Below, in pieces: positions 1 through 13,600 of a stretch of DNA of 64,000 bases (position 1 is the first letter of the stretch; each line of letters begins with the position of its first letter). The notes under the pieces were generated by a model that worked only from the letters and a program-made list of their open reading frames with translations, did not search any database and was not told the DNA's origin. The stretch spans positions 70,433,542 to 70,497,541 of the forward strand of contig NC_073746.1 in assembly GCF_029784135.1 (NCBI RefSeq). The letters run 5' to 3'. The position numbers and the translations under genes are program-made. Source of the stretch: Toxorhynchites rutilus septentrionalis. Its lineage: Eukaryota; Arthropoda; Insecta; Diptera; Culicidae.

Positions 1-734
1 GGCGCTGCGGGGCGACTCCGCCAGGGTGTGTGTTGTGCTCGTAGCATATGTATGGACCATCAACTGCGCGGGAGTATATCTTCAGGGAGAGCAGGGTGAC
101 AAAAACAAAACATTAAAAATAGGTACTTATAAATTATATTCTCGCTCTCCCGCTCCGATGTAGATGGCCACTTACTCCGGCGCTTGAATCAAGTGCGCGC
201 GCTCGTTTCGCTGTCCATCCGCCCGCCGCAGTCGATAAGAAGTGGTGCTCAAGAAGCGTGCACGTTTTGGCCAATTTGTGGATCAGCAGGATCATTGATG
301 AATTTTCAATAACGCGAACCTTGAGAGAATAAATAAACACTGTTTCAGCTTCGCTTTTCCCCTCTAGGGTGGAAGGAAAAGTTTGACACTAGCAGAAGAA
401 CAAGTTTGCGACCGGCCTTCGCGGCTAAGAGTCGTTGTGTAAATAACTGCTGCAACAAAATAGTAAAATTATCACTATCACATCTTTGGTTTGGGTTCGA
501 AGTAAAAAGTTCGGAAGCGGAAACGTCGGAGAAAAACTGACAGCAGAGCAGAAAAGGGTCTTATTTTCCCAATTTGCGCATCCGGGAGAAAGAAATCGGA
601 AACAGATCGCACGACCAGTCTGCTACTGCTGCTGCTGTTGCTGAATAATTTAAATAAAATTGCAAAAGTTTTATTGCAAAGGAGGGGTGGCGGTATCTCT
701 GATGTAACATAACCTCAAAATTAAACACTAAGCA
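1..734 (+). promoter_or_regulatory. 5' flank and probable 5' UTR of the LRR gene
   Basis: This stretch holds no supported coding region. It lies directly upstream of the LRR start codon and is not visibly repetitive, so it should contain the promoter and 5' UTR. The first ATG of the LRR frame, at 735, is preceded by AAGCA, an acceptable insect translation context. I cannot place the transcription start: no TATA plus initiator pair stands out. A short minus-strand ORF at 134-340 has no recognisable domain. Confidence 0.4.
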
Positions 735-1643
735 ATGTTTGGTTGGTGGTTTGTCATTGCCGTTCTAGGAACGTTGAACGTGAGCCCCCGGTGGAATTCC
801 GTTAGTGCCGAGCGCCGCAATGCTGCCGATATCGAACTGAACGAGGAACATCATGTGGTTTCGATGAAAGCGTGTTATGTGGAAGATTTAAGAAATATTC
901 GAGAGTACAACCAAAGCCCGCTGACAGTACTCATAAACCACTGCTACCTTCAGGAGCTACCGAATGCAATATTTATACGCTTCGCGGACCTTAACACCCT
1001 CGAAATATGCGACAGTAGATTGAATAACTTGCAAGATTTCGCCCTGAATGGGTTGAGGAATCTGGAGGTTTTGAATTTCTCCAGAAATAACCTCACGACA
1101 ATCAAGTCCTGGAGCGATCACAATTTGGAGCGTCTCCAAACTTTGGATCTACGACGAAACTTACTGAAAGGCATCAACGCAGAATCGTTCAGAAGGTATC
1201 CAAACTTGGTAAAATTAAATTTGGCGGCCAATTTGATAGAATCGATTCCCGAAGGAACTTTCAAAGTGGTTCCCAATCTCAAGCACCTGAATCTCGGTCG
1301 AAATCTATTGACATCCATCGAAGAGACAACCCTCAAAGGGCTTAGTAAATTAGCTCACGTATCCTTCCACCATAATCAAATCAAGTTCGTTGACTTCTTT
1401 GCCTTCGTCGGGAATAGCCACCTGAAAACGCTTCAACTACAGGGAAACCAAATCAGTGTATTCGAAACGGATCTCCTGTCCAATTTGCCAAGATTGGCCT
1501 TATTCAATATCAGTGATAATCGATTGGACAATCTCGCTGAGAACACATTCAAGAAGAACGCCGACCTCAGAGTGTTAGATTTGAGCTACAACAACATCGA
1601 GGTTATCCACGAGGATAGCTTGAAGGGATTGGCCAGCTTAGAG
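735..1643 (+). CDS. LRR gene exon 1 (signal peptide, LRRs 1-9)
   Basis: 303 codons ending at GAG before a GTAATT donor at 1644. The frame runs on into the intron only to 1664. The first 25 residues are hydrophobic, and two cysteine motifs (ACYVED and HCYLQ) form a likely N-terminal cap. Nine LRRs follow at the usual 24-residue spacing. Confidence 0.9.
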
Positions 1644-4600
1644 GTAATTAGACACACGCTGTGAATTATGGGGCGATTTTACGACCGACAATGTGCAAAC
1701 ATCTCGCCACCAGCGTATCTGATGTGTTATCTTCATCCCAACGCAGGTCTTCAACGCCAGCCACAATCAACTCAACAAACTGAACAAGTACATGTTCAAG
1801 GATTTCTCAGCCGTTCGGATTCTGGATCTATCCGGCAACCGGCTGCCGTACATTGAAAATAAACTATTCGAGTACTCCCCCCGCTTGGAAGTCCTGAATC
1901 TCTCCCGCAATGCAATCACCGAAATCGAGCCGAACATTTTCGAAGATTGCCACAAAATGCACTCCCTGGACCTATCCCACAATCAGCTGCAGGAGGATGC
2001 ATTCCTTTGGCCGATCATCGAACTCCAGCATCTGAACATGAGCCACAACAAGTTCCACCGGCTGAACACTTCCTTCCTGGAGGGTGTGGAGCAGGTGGAA
2101 CTGTACGGCAATCCCTGGAGCTGTCGGTTTTTGGTTTTGGAACTGATGAAGCACGGCAAGAACGTGCGATACGGCAGGAATTACGTGGTCCAGACGAGGG
2201 AAAGCATTCTCAACGCCGCGGGCATCGAGTGTACCGACGAGGAGGGAAAGCTGCGGGATTTCGTGATGGTGGAAAGTGCACCCAAAGCGGATTATAGTTC
2301 TTCGGTAAGTTTGCAGCTGATATATGTGTGGGAGGCAGAGATGCCAGTTTTTTCTCACGATTTATACAAGTTTTCGAGTCTATTGTCAAACTTCGCGATA
2401 ATAATCAAGCCGATTTCAGTGGTTCATAAGAATCATTTTAAATACGAATGTTGTTTTCTAATAACGGAAAATTCACTGATATACAAGTCTGTTTGCTTAA
2501 GAATTATTAAGAGATGCAATGAGGAGCCATTGTTTGATGCAACCAAAAATTGTGCAAATTACAGGTCAGATTCAAATTTTCTACCAATGAAAATTAGATT
2601 AATAGAACAACTACGCAATTTCTTGTTTCAACAAACGGTAACGCCTCATAAACTGACTAAAATTCACCATATCGGAATTTTAGAAGAAAAAAATAGTGGA
2701 TCTCAAACTAAAGTTGAGGTTAGTCATATTCACAAAAATAGATGGAATAAAATCGGGTTTTTTCTTGAAAGTATTACCCGTCGTCATCTACAACCTTTTC
2801 CCTTTTTTTTTTTTTGACAGCATATGCATTCCTCGTCTGAAAGAGTTCTGGTCTTTCGAAGCGATTGGATTATTTTTTAGCCTTTTCGTAAAAACAGAGG
2901 TGCTATTGAGACATGCCATGTGTCATCGATGGGACAAAAGATAAATGGAAGGGACAATATCTGAAGAATTGAAATGATTTCAGATAATTTTAAACGACTT
3001 GAGCAAACATGTAACCAAGCGTTGTCCTATAGCACAATCACCCTATTACTGCATTTCCATCAATGCTCACTTATCCACCAATGTTCAAATCAAATGTATA
3101 AGTTATGTCCGGTAGCGAGCTACGGTGATAGTTTCAATAATTAATAATATGCAACGCTGAGTTGTCCCCCCAAATACAACATGAGTTTCAAATCATGGGG
3201 CCTGACCGACGATGTTGATTTTTCGCTTTGCACTGTCGAGATTCACTTTTCGTCTACTTCCGTTTCAATCTTTAAGGAGCAGTTGTTCACCTGCAAACCA
3301 AGGCCGTTCAACGTCGCTTGGATTTTATTCGTGTTGAATTAAACTGTCGTACTTTTGGATGACTTGGATAGAAGGTCGCAAACGATACAAAAATGCCGAT
3401 GATACTGCCAGTTGCGTACGACTCAACTCATGAAGAAGTTTCTCAAATTCTGCCTCTCAAAACGTTTTCCCATTGTGGGGAGCTCTTGTATTCGATACTA
3501 AAGTTTACACTTCTGGAGCGTTGAAGCTATTCGATACAAGTTCTTCCACCAATAGCGGTCTCGCTACTTCAATCGCAAATTTCTTTGAATTACCAAGTGC
3601 GCACACAATTTTCAGGAGAACCATAAAATATTTTTATTCGAAGTAATCCCTATTTGATACTACATTTCGCCTATCTAACATGCAAAACGGTGGATTCCGT
3701 TATAATAAGCAAACGTTCAACGAAAACGCCGATCCATTTTCCGACATCTTTAAATTATACATCGACATCTTTTTATGACCATGACCAGGGGCCAGCCCCG
3801 AAAAATACGGCGGGTGCAATAACGTTCCTCAGTTAAGGTTTTTTATTGCGTCCTTTATGGCTTGAGCAGTGTGCGCCGGTACGTTATCATTCTGTAATAT
3901 CACTTTAAAGTGTCTTCGGTCCCATTCCGGTTTTTTTTTCATCAATATGAAGTTTAAATTTATCTTTTTTTCCGTTCTACGCATAGTTGTCCCATGTTCC
4001 AAAAACAGCAACTGAGAAAAACGCATTCAAAGTTTTCTAGCATATTTGTCTAACAGAAGCCTTCAGCATTTCGGTTTAGCAATACACTGGGTTTTTCATA
4101 AGCAGAGAACGATTGTTTAATGAAATGTGAAAAGATCACTTCATTTGAATCAACCAATCTTTGTTACAGGCTTAAAAACACATCGTTTTATGAAGAAAGG
4201 AATGATCTGCAATAAATTGCAGAGTATAAATCTCGTTGTTGTATAAGGGATTCGCTAACAAGGTGTACATAAGGGTGGTAATGGATGTATGGAAGAAATT
4301 TCATCATCAATTTCAAATACCGACCATGTACATTTAGGTTATTGGCCCAAAAAATTACCTGTGCAAAATTTCAGCTCAATCGGACATGATTTAGTTGTGG
4401 CTCGAAGCACTCAAAGTTTAGGTTTTTTTGCCACTCAGGCCCAAAAAGTAAATTTCCGGTAAATTTTGTTCCGAGATAACACCAAATCTCGAGGTTTTGT
4501 GCGTTTTTAAAACATTTGGCATCGAAAAAAAAATCGATTTTCCAAATTTCCTCTATTACTCCCTAGGAAGATTTTCGAGGTTTAAAAAATCAAAACTTTG

Positions 4601-7600
4601 AGCGCTTTGAGGCACCACTAAACCATGTCCGATTTAGCTGAAACTTTGCACAGGTCATTTTTTGGGCCAATAAACAAAATGTACATGGTCGGTTTTTGAA
4701 ATTTGACATGACCATTTTCGCTGCCACCATTGTATTGTATACATGTGTTCTTTTAAACTTTTTTTCATTTGTTTGAGAATTAGTTCGTTCTTCCAAACCA
4801 GAAATGAGTACATTGGTCCTGCTCTAGGTAGTGCGGACTGAATCAAAACGGCTGTCAAAAAAGATCCAATTGAAATGTCAATAGAGATCCAACGATCAGG
4901 AGTGTTATTTTTCTTATGATAATCAACACTATAAAAGAGGTATTGTTGTCAAGGGCAAAAATAAGTAAAATTATAAAATAAACGAACTACATTTTTCCGT
5001 CAATTGTTTAATTAACCATTGCATCTCTAAAAGAGCATCTCAGCCTTTCACTGAGCAACGCATTTTTAATGTCCCCTCTCTTTGTCATAACGTTTTTCCG
5101 AACGTAATAAAATCAAACAAAGTCAGAGTCACGTAAATGTTTGCTCCTGCGATTTGGAAATATTCGATAAAAAAATGGAAGGAAGAGCTGCCAGATGATT
5201 TTTTTAAAAAGTATTTTTTTAATTTGTCATTAGGGTGCCCATTTCCATTTTAGGGTGATCCCAAAAATCATTTTTTTCCACTTTTTCCCAAAATGACTTT
5301 TTTCAAAAATTTATAACTTTCGAACCACTCAACCGATTTAGATGATCGACATATCAAATTTAAGCCAATGAGCTTTAATTGAGAAATATTTAACTTGCAT
5401 ATAATATGGATCCTATTTTTAATATGGATTGAAAGCTGAGAATTTTTGCATAAAATATCTCGATATCAGAGATGCTATTTTTTTCGTTTTTGAAATATGA
5501 TTTTGCAAAACTAATAGATGGTTCGAAAAACAAATTTTCCCCATTTTTCCATAACTTTCGTCATAACTTTCGAACTATTGGACCGATTCATATCATCGAC
5601 ATATCAAATTGAAGCTTACGAGTTATTTTTCTTTGAAAAAATATTACTTTTGCGAAAAAATAGAATTTTGTGTTTGTAATTATGGATTGAGTTAGTTTTT
5701 CATAGTTTTCTCGGTTAAAGATAGGAGCGCTATATTTTTTTATATTTTTTATGGAAAGCTGAGGATTATTTACTTAACATATCTCGATATCAGAGATACT
5801 ATAATTATCGTTTTTAAGTTAGAATTTTGTAAATTTAACATTTTTTAAGTCTTCGATCTATATTCATATGTGACTAAACTAGACCTATGCTACTAGAATC
5901 CAATCTTCCCGCAAGTGTGAATTTTGCTTATTGGCTTCAATTTAATATATCGATCATCTAAATCGGTTCAGTAGTTCAAATGTTATGATTTTTTGCAGAA
6001 AGTTATTTTTGGACAAATGGGGAAAAATGATTTTTTTTAAAAATCATATCTAAAAAACGAAAAAATAGCAACCCTGATATCGAGATATGTTGTGTAAAAA
6101 ATCCTCAGCTTTCAAGAAAAAATATAAAAATATATAGCGCCCTCTAGTCCAAAGTCATAAAAAAATAAAAAACGACTACAATCAATAATTACTAAAATAT
6201 AATTATGTTTTTCGCAAGTTAAATATTTTTTTATAAAAGGCTAGGTCAATTTTATATGTCGATCATCTAAATCGATTCAGTGATTCAAAAGTTATTAATT
6301 TTCATTTGTCATTTTTGGGAAAAAGTGGAAAAAAATGATTTTTCGGACCACTTAATAACTTATGTGCTGTAAGTGTGTTTAAATGTTTCAACGATCTACA
6401 CATACATACATACACATACATACACAAACATACGCGTTGTTAATTTTTCTCCGTTGATACATTGGACATCCACACATGTCGTTTTTATTTATAAAAAGTC
6501 ACAGGAGGGTTGTGTCCAAGACACGACCGCATAGTTGACGTAGGATTCCGTTAGGCTATCTGCTGCATGCTGATTTTTGATATGTTTGAAGAATTACATT
6601 GTTAAACTCTTCGATAATGATTTGGGTCCGTTTTATCTGGTTGTAAGGTATTGTTTGTTCACTCCACCAGTGTCCATAACCGAGTGATAATGCTAGAAAG
6701 ATGGTGATTATTCATTAGATGGTGCGTATCACGAACTAAAGCCGCCCTCTGTGGTCCTGGACGAGATGGCTCCTATGTTATGTATAGATGGAATTAAGAA
6801 AAAAAAAGCTCATCAATGTAATATAAGATAATTATCATTATCGAACACAAGTTTTCTCACCAGAAATGAAGTGTTACTTTAGTATAGAGAAAATATATTT
6901 GAAATGGAAAAGGTAATTTCATTTATATTTTTATTTTCTGAGTGTTTATACAACCCATGCTATTTGCCTCAATACAAATTTCAATTAGGCTAACAACACC
7001 CAATACGATATGTAGAGCATATGTGAAATCACTTTTTCGAATATTCCTTCATTTTTCCAATTTTGCTCGTCGCATGAACTTTCCTTGGGAGAAAAAAAAT
7101 CGTTTCATATTTCAAGTCATTTTAACACAATAGCTACCATATACAATTTTACTCTTACAGTTGTGCTAAAAAATTTACAATACATGATCGGTCATTGATA
7201 TGAAATTTCACGAAACATGGAACAAGTGAGCTTGATGTTGTTTTTTTAAAAGCTGGGAACAAACTATAACTTTTTTTGAGTCTAGGCATAAAAACATCGT
7301 TTCATGAAGACAAGTGAAAATTTTCAAAAAGTAACATGGTACAACTATGTGTAGAACGGCAGTTTTGTTGTCGGTAGCGATGTCCCATAGCTCACTGCTC
7401 CCACCACACACAGAGCATCGGCAGAAACGATTTGACTTTGCAGTGGATCAGTGGGCTTCATTAAAATCGTCATTTTATGCGCTTAGGGTTCTCAAAATAA
7501 ATCTATTTTTCGTCATCAGTCACAATTCGATGCAGAATTGATGCCGTGGAAGAAACATTTCACAAATGGTTTTGCGTTGCTCGGTTCGCCTGTCGCCTAA

Positions 7601-10600
7601 ATGTTGTGATACAATTTTTCCGAGCTTCTGGATCTTTCCCATGGCTTCCAACCTATGACCAAATCCTGTTCGGGACATATTCAGTGTTTCTGTCAATTTT
7701 TGTTGTACTATACCTGCGTCTGCTTCCACCAAATCCTGCAATTCTTCGTCTTGAAACCGTTTCTCTGCAACAGGATGATCATTGTCCTTCAGACAGAAAT
7801 CCCAACTTTTGAATTGCCGAAACCATCACTCAAATGTTTTTGTTTTGAAAATATTCAATCGTTCGTTGCTTCATTAAATTTCTCTTACATCGCCAAACGA
7901 AATAATAAACATTATTATATGCTTGTAAATGAAATTATTATTGTTATTTAAACATGACTGTTGAAACACATGAATGTATTTCCGCGTGCTGAATCAAAAC
8001 AATTCAGAAAACCATCCGGCATAAATGCTGATGATTGATAATGGTCCTTTTGTTACCTTTGTCATCGCGAAGAATTATTTCTCGTTGCGTCTATTAGTGG
8101 ATTCATATTTATATCCTTGGATGCAAAAAAATATCTCGGAAGTTTTATCAAGAAACGTTGTCTCGGCCAATATTTCTGAAGGCATTTTATTTGGCTAGTG
8201 CTGGTTCTTCTGTTGTTTAAGTTCAGCATATCCTATGCATCTTCTATGTTGGATTTCAGCATTCAATATTTGTTGTATATTATATTATTAGAATTCATAT
8301 TAGTTTTAGTTTGTGTACAATTACATATTAAATTCGTTTTTTTTTGCATTCCGTCCATTATGAAAATGTACACTATAAATTATCCCATGGTAGTTATGCA
8401 ATTGTGTGGACAACCGCAAATTTCAACTGAGCTGAAGAGCTGTTCCAAATGACACTCACCATGATGAGCTGATTTGCCCATCTCTAGTCGACGCAGGATG
8501 CATCGAACAAGGGTAAAACATACAGTTTGACGAATCACGTATCTGTATGTGATGAATAATTGTTACAATGATCTTCCCAAAATTAATGTCTCTGTTCTTA
8601 TTACAGCTTCATTTACCTGCAATTCAGTATGTAGCAACTGTCTAATAAACTGAAAACCGTCCAACCCTTAGTATAAAGTGTTTCGTTGGTTCATTGTATA
8701 AACTGTATGAAGATGTTGCGATGAGTAAATCGTAAATTGTATTCTTAGATTCTAATGTTTAGAATCTATATATATAAAAATGGAGTGATGTCTGTCTGTC
8801 TGTCTGATTCTTATAGACTCGGAAACTACTGAACCGATCGACATGAAAATTGGTATGTAGGGGTTTTTGGGGCCGGGGAAGGTTTTCGTGATATTTTGAG
8901 ACCCCTCCCCCCTCTCTAAGGGGGGGCTGCCATACAAATGAAACACAAATTTCTGCATTACTCGGAAATTAACCAAGCAAACGAAACCAAAGTTGGCATG
9001 TGAAAGTTTTAGGGTGCAATAAATGTTTATATGATGGTTAGACAGTCCTTCCCCCACTCAAAGGGGGGGCTGCCATACAAATGAAACACAAATTTCTGCA
9101 TTACTCGAGAATTAATCAAGCAAATGAAACCAAATTTGGCATGTGGAGGTTTTAGGATGCAATAAATGTTTCTATGGTGTTAAGATACTCCTTCCCCCTC
9201 TCTTAGAGGGGGCTGCCGTACAAATGAAACACAAATTTTTGCATTACCCGAGAATTAATCAAGCAAATTAAACCAAATTAGGCATATGGAAACTTTAGGG
9301 TGCAATGAATGTTTCTATGGTGGTTAGATACCCCTCCCCCCTCTCTTAGGGGTGGCTGCCATACAAATAAAACACAAATTTCTGCATTACTCGAGAATTA
9401 ATCAAGTAAATGGGCGGGACGAAGTTTGCCGGGTTAGCTAGTGAACAATAAAACATTGTTTTTGAAATGTATCTTTATATAAAATTGAATTTTAATTGCA
9501 CTGCAGAAAGAAGATTTCAAATTGTCGGTGCTGATTCCATTGGTAAATTTTCCTTGTAGCCATACAGTGTTACCATTGTACGTTCAAGTAATTCCTTATT
9601 GAGCTTGATATGCATAGTGTTTTCTAGTGATTCATCTCCTCGATGATTAGACAGAACAAGAGCCACAGCGCTGAAACTTCTCTCAACGGAAACTTGAGTG
9701 GATGAGATTGAAAAGACCACCACAGCTAAGCTCTGGATGTGTATTTTTTCGCTCTTGCCAGTGACGCCAGACATCGTAATCATGATGCTGTCGAGACTCA
9801 GAATCGAAAGCTTTCAATTGTTCAATGAAGGACCTGTCCTCAATGTTACTGGGCTCCATTCCTCTGAACGTTTCGGTCAGGAAATCATCGAATTCGTGAC
9901 TTGTGTTCGTCACCTGCTCGACTGATTTCTCGATGAGATCGGGTTGTGTCAGTTGACAGATTCGTGTCCAAGTATCCTGGATGTATCCATAAAAGACGAA
10001 AATATATTAGTAAGCAAAACAAACAGCAACGCATGGCATGCATATTACTTGTATTTCAGGGGCTTAGAATGCAAGGGGTGTAAGTGACTTGATCGATTTC
10101 TCTTCATCAACTTTTTCTTTTTGACGGCGCCAGTGGTTGTATGGTTAGCGTAACAGCCTCACAATCCGATCGGCCTGGGTTCAATCCCAGCTGGCGTCGT
10201 TGGGATTTTCTGAGGCGAAAAATCTCTGGTTACGTCTTCCTTCGGAGCGGAAGTAAAAGAAGTTGGCCCGGCTCATGAGTTGTTGAGTCTGATAGGTAGG
10301 AACAGGTGGAGTCGCCTCCCTGATGTCGGTGATTGGCACTAAAGTGGCGGAAATAGGCCGACGAAAAATAAGCGAAGATAAAAAAAAAAAAAACTTTTTC
10401 TTTAGTTAATAACTCAATTACAAAAACGTTCCAATTTAAATTTGCTATAGAGTCCGATAGATGAGGTTCTGACCTATCTTCCACATTGCCAAATACAGTA
10501 CGGAATGTATTTGCAGCTAAGTTATGACCAAAAGAGAGAGTCGATGTAGAGAAATCGATCAAATCACTTACACCCCTTTCATTCTAAGCCCCTCATTTGA

Positions 10601-13600
10601 TCCTTCTCTCCGACGCTGAAAATTTTACTGTTGACTCGTGGATCCAAGTATAAAGACATTTTGAGCGCTCGGGACTCTCTCAACTTGGTCAACCTGTTCG
10701 TCAATGATTCAGTTAAGGCTTGTACGAATGGATTCGAGACTTGCTTTTTTATATCATTAATGACCTTCAGCCATCGTATATGAAATTCTGACAATGACAT
10801 GTGTACGGCTTGCATGTCCTTGATGCAAACATGAAGGGGCTTAAAAGCCACATGATAATCGTTTATAAATTTCCAGTGATTTGAGAGATCTGAAAAAAAC
10901 AACATATTTATATTGGTTTCGGGTATCTGAACACGATAAAATTTCTACCCAATTCTGGAAACTCTTCTTCCAAATTTTTGAAGAAAATTTTTTGAGATTC
11001 GAAATTGTCAATCATTTTGTATACTCCACCAGTCCATCGAGTTTGGCACCAGATTGGTGGATATTTAGCGGTGTGAAATTCGAAATACGTTTTGTACTTT
11101 ATGTTTCTGCAGCGTTTGGCGATCTCAATGATTTCTTTCACATTCTTATCCATTTTGTTCACAACATCGAATATTGCGAGTTGCAGTATATGAGCCGAAC
11201 ACCTGACAAGATTTATCTGGTTTTGTAGTTCCTACGATAGCTCATAGGTTAGTTTTTGCTCGGTTGCATACTCTCCATCTTCATCGTAATCTCCGATTAT
11301 CAACATTTTCTCTAACTCTTTTTTGAGTTGCTTCGCCCCGTTGTCCACGGTTATGACAAATATTTGGTCAAGGGTTACACCATAGCATCTAATTACTTCC
11401 AGAATTTTTTCCTTGAGCATTTTAGCTGTTTGGCGCTGATTCACCTCCAGCATGCCTGTTCATGTGCTCCCTTGGCCGAGTGGTTAGCGTCATAACTAAC
11501 ATGCCGGGTGTTCGGGTTCGATTCCCGTTCTGGTCGGGGGAATTTTTCGTCAAAGAAATTTCCTCCGACTTGCACTGTGATCACGCGTATTCTAGAGCTT
11601 GCCACTCAGAATGCATTCAAGGCGTGTTATTTGGCATAGAAATCTCAACTAAGTACAAATAAAAATGACGCAAGTAATACTACGTTGAGACGGCGAAGTT
11701 CCTCTAGGAACGTTAGTGCCATTGAATAAGAAGAAGAAGAAGATGCCTGTTCATCACGAAATAAGAGACGATGGAAATATATTGGAATAATATACCTTAT
11801 TTAGCGTATTAGCGTACGGACGAAGACCTCGCCATCCATTTCAAACTGTGCATTTATACCTAATACTTTCCGGTTAAACCTCGACGCCGAATCAACCTCG
11901 AGACAAACCAACTGTCCTTGCATTTCTTCGGTCAGGAATAATCGAATTTTTTGAGCAATGTTTTTCAGATGATCCCTAATATTTGTTCGATTTAATTTAA
12001 CACCCAACACTGTCCCAATAGGGTAAGATAACTGTTTGAAACCTTCCCATTCAAAACAGTTGAATGGAAGGTTATAGAAGCTAACAAGTTTTACTGCCGA
12101 GTCAACATACAGTAGTTTATCGATAGAGAATGACCGCTTTGATACCTGTCGAGGCTTTCTGGCGAAACTTCCATTATCCGAGAATAAGTTTTGTGACTTT
12201 GCTACTTCAAAATGTTGTGTACAAACGTGTCTTATAAAGTTTCCAATATCGTCTGATGTTTGGGTGTATGTACATCTACTGTCTGTATCGATCCGGCAAG
12301 AGGCCGCATTGCCGTTCCTTATTATGAATTTGGAAGCAATAGATGTCATCGAAGGCTTTTTTGTCTTGCGCTTCCTGGATTTTCCGCTCGACTGTGAAGG
12401 TGAATCCATTTTTTCACTCCGATCCTATAACCTTCGAGGAGATCTTGGTCAATGACAAACGAATGACTAAATAAGCGAGCAAAATTGACAATATCGAATA
12501 TGACTTTCAAAACACTTTTTTGTCAGAGCAAAACGACACAAGAATGAACTTAGAAACAACCGTAATGAATGACATAAGCATACAAGGGTCAGTGCCAGTC
12601 TAGCGATAGAATCATTTGTTTTCGAAATGTCAAATGTGAGCCTATCAAAAGTTGCTGTGAAATATTAAGGTATGCAACTGATTGAAATATTCCAATTTTT
12701 TCAAAGATACTCGCTGGCAAAAAAATAACACAGAGATGTAATGAAATTTTCGCTTCGCTTCTTCTCTTCCATAAATTGTATTGAGTAGAACTATTGTGTG
12801 TGATATCAGCATTAGGAAAGACTGTTGTCTACTTGCTAGCTGGTGAAAGTCTATGATTTGAAATTATTTAAATGTTTCCTCTTTCAGTGATGAAAAGTTC
12901 GTCACGATTTGTTTTGTTTCAAATAAATTATACGTGATGGAAGCCGCGAACCGAATATTAGTTTTGGACACTAACTTCGAAAATCCGATGTCAGGTCAGG
13001 TCAGGTTCGAAAATTTCGACGTCGTTGAAATTGGCTAAATCGACCGTGTGCAACGTTCTAAAACATTTCCGTGAGCAGTATACTATCGATCGGCAGAGTT
13101 ATAACAATATCCAAGGCATTCACTGAGTCATCATACACCGCATAACTTGCAGTCTGGCATCAACTTCATGGGACAGTGCGGTAACTCGGCACATCAGTTT
13201 CGTTGAGATACAACGATGCTTTCAAAATCCATGCTGACCGTCGAAGTTTATAGGAAACGTTACGTCGTAACGCCTGCATTAAAAAAATGGACAATTTTCA
13301 GATAACGATAAAAAAAACTACAAAAGATAATTTATTGGGACAAATTTCCCATGAAACATAATGTTACTGACCATTTTACAAAAATATTTGGACGTCCTGT
13401 CGGGTGGCATTCCGGCGGTTGACCTGAACTTTCGCCATTGCTATCGAAAACATACTTTTTTGGCATGTTTTTCTTCTCTGTTTTCACCACGCAATTGTGG
13501 GAGTAGGCCTTCCACTTCAGGTTAGGCAAGAAATTCTCGATGGAACGCAGCTGGGGACGCTCGGAGAGTTGGCGGACTTCGGAACTACATCTATCTTCAA

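Larger units (their letters stand above)
9517..12409 (-). pseudogene. hAT-family transposase pseudogene, split by three insertions
   Basis: Minus-strand blocks in order are: 12409-11801, a 202-aa N-terminal part (basic start, then IRDHLKNIAQKI and CLEVDSASRFNRKVLGINAQ); 11453-11232, with DQIFVITVDNGA, typical of hAT cores; 11162-10908 (IWCQTRWTGGVYKMID); 10905-10579; and 9913-9517, ending with the hAT dimerisation motif STQVSVERSFSAVALVLSNH. This order is the normal hAT one. It is broken by a SINE (11464-11742), by a TIR element (10058-10593) that itself carries another SINE, and by further frame changes near 9780. It lies antisense in LRR intron 2. No intact transposase can be made. Confidence 0.75.

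Noticed and set aside
134..340. Minus-strand ORF upstream of the LRR gene
   Set aside because: No domain or splice context; most likely chance in the promoter or 5' UTR region.
8198..8452. Hydrophobic 84-codon ORF
   Set aside because: AT-rich with T-runs that naturally encode hydrophobic residues; no homology recognised and no gene context.
8931..9370. Regular repeats resembling a CRISPR array
   Set aside because: The 143-bp period has no constant short repeat with variable spacers; whole units are similar. The genome is eukaryotic.
11470..11540. tRNA gene-like sequence (and similar at 10130-10200 and, reverse, 39620-39685)
   Set aside because: A and B boxes are present but they sit at the head of repeated elements with A-rich or GAA-rich tails and target duplications, so these are SINE heads, not tRNA genes.
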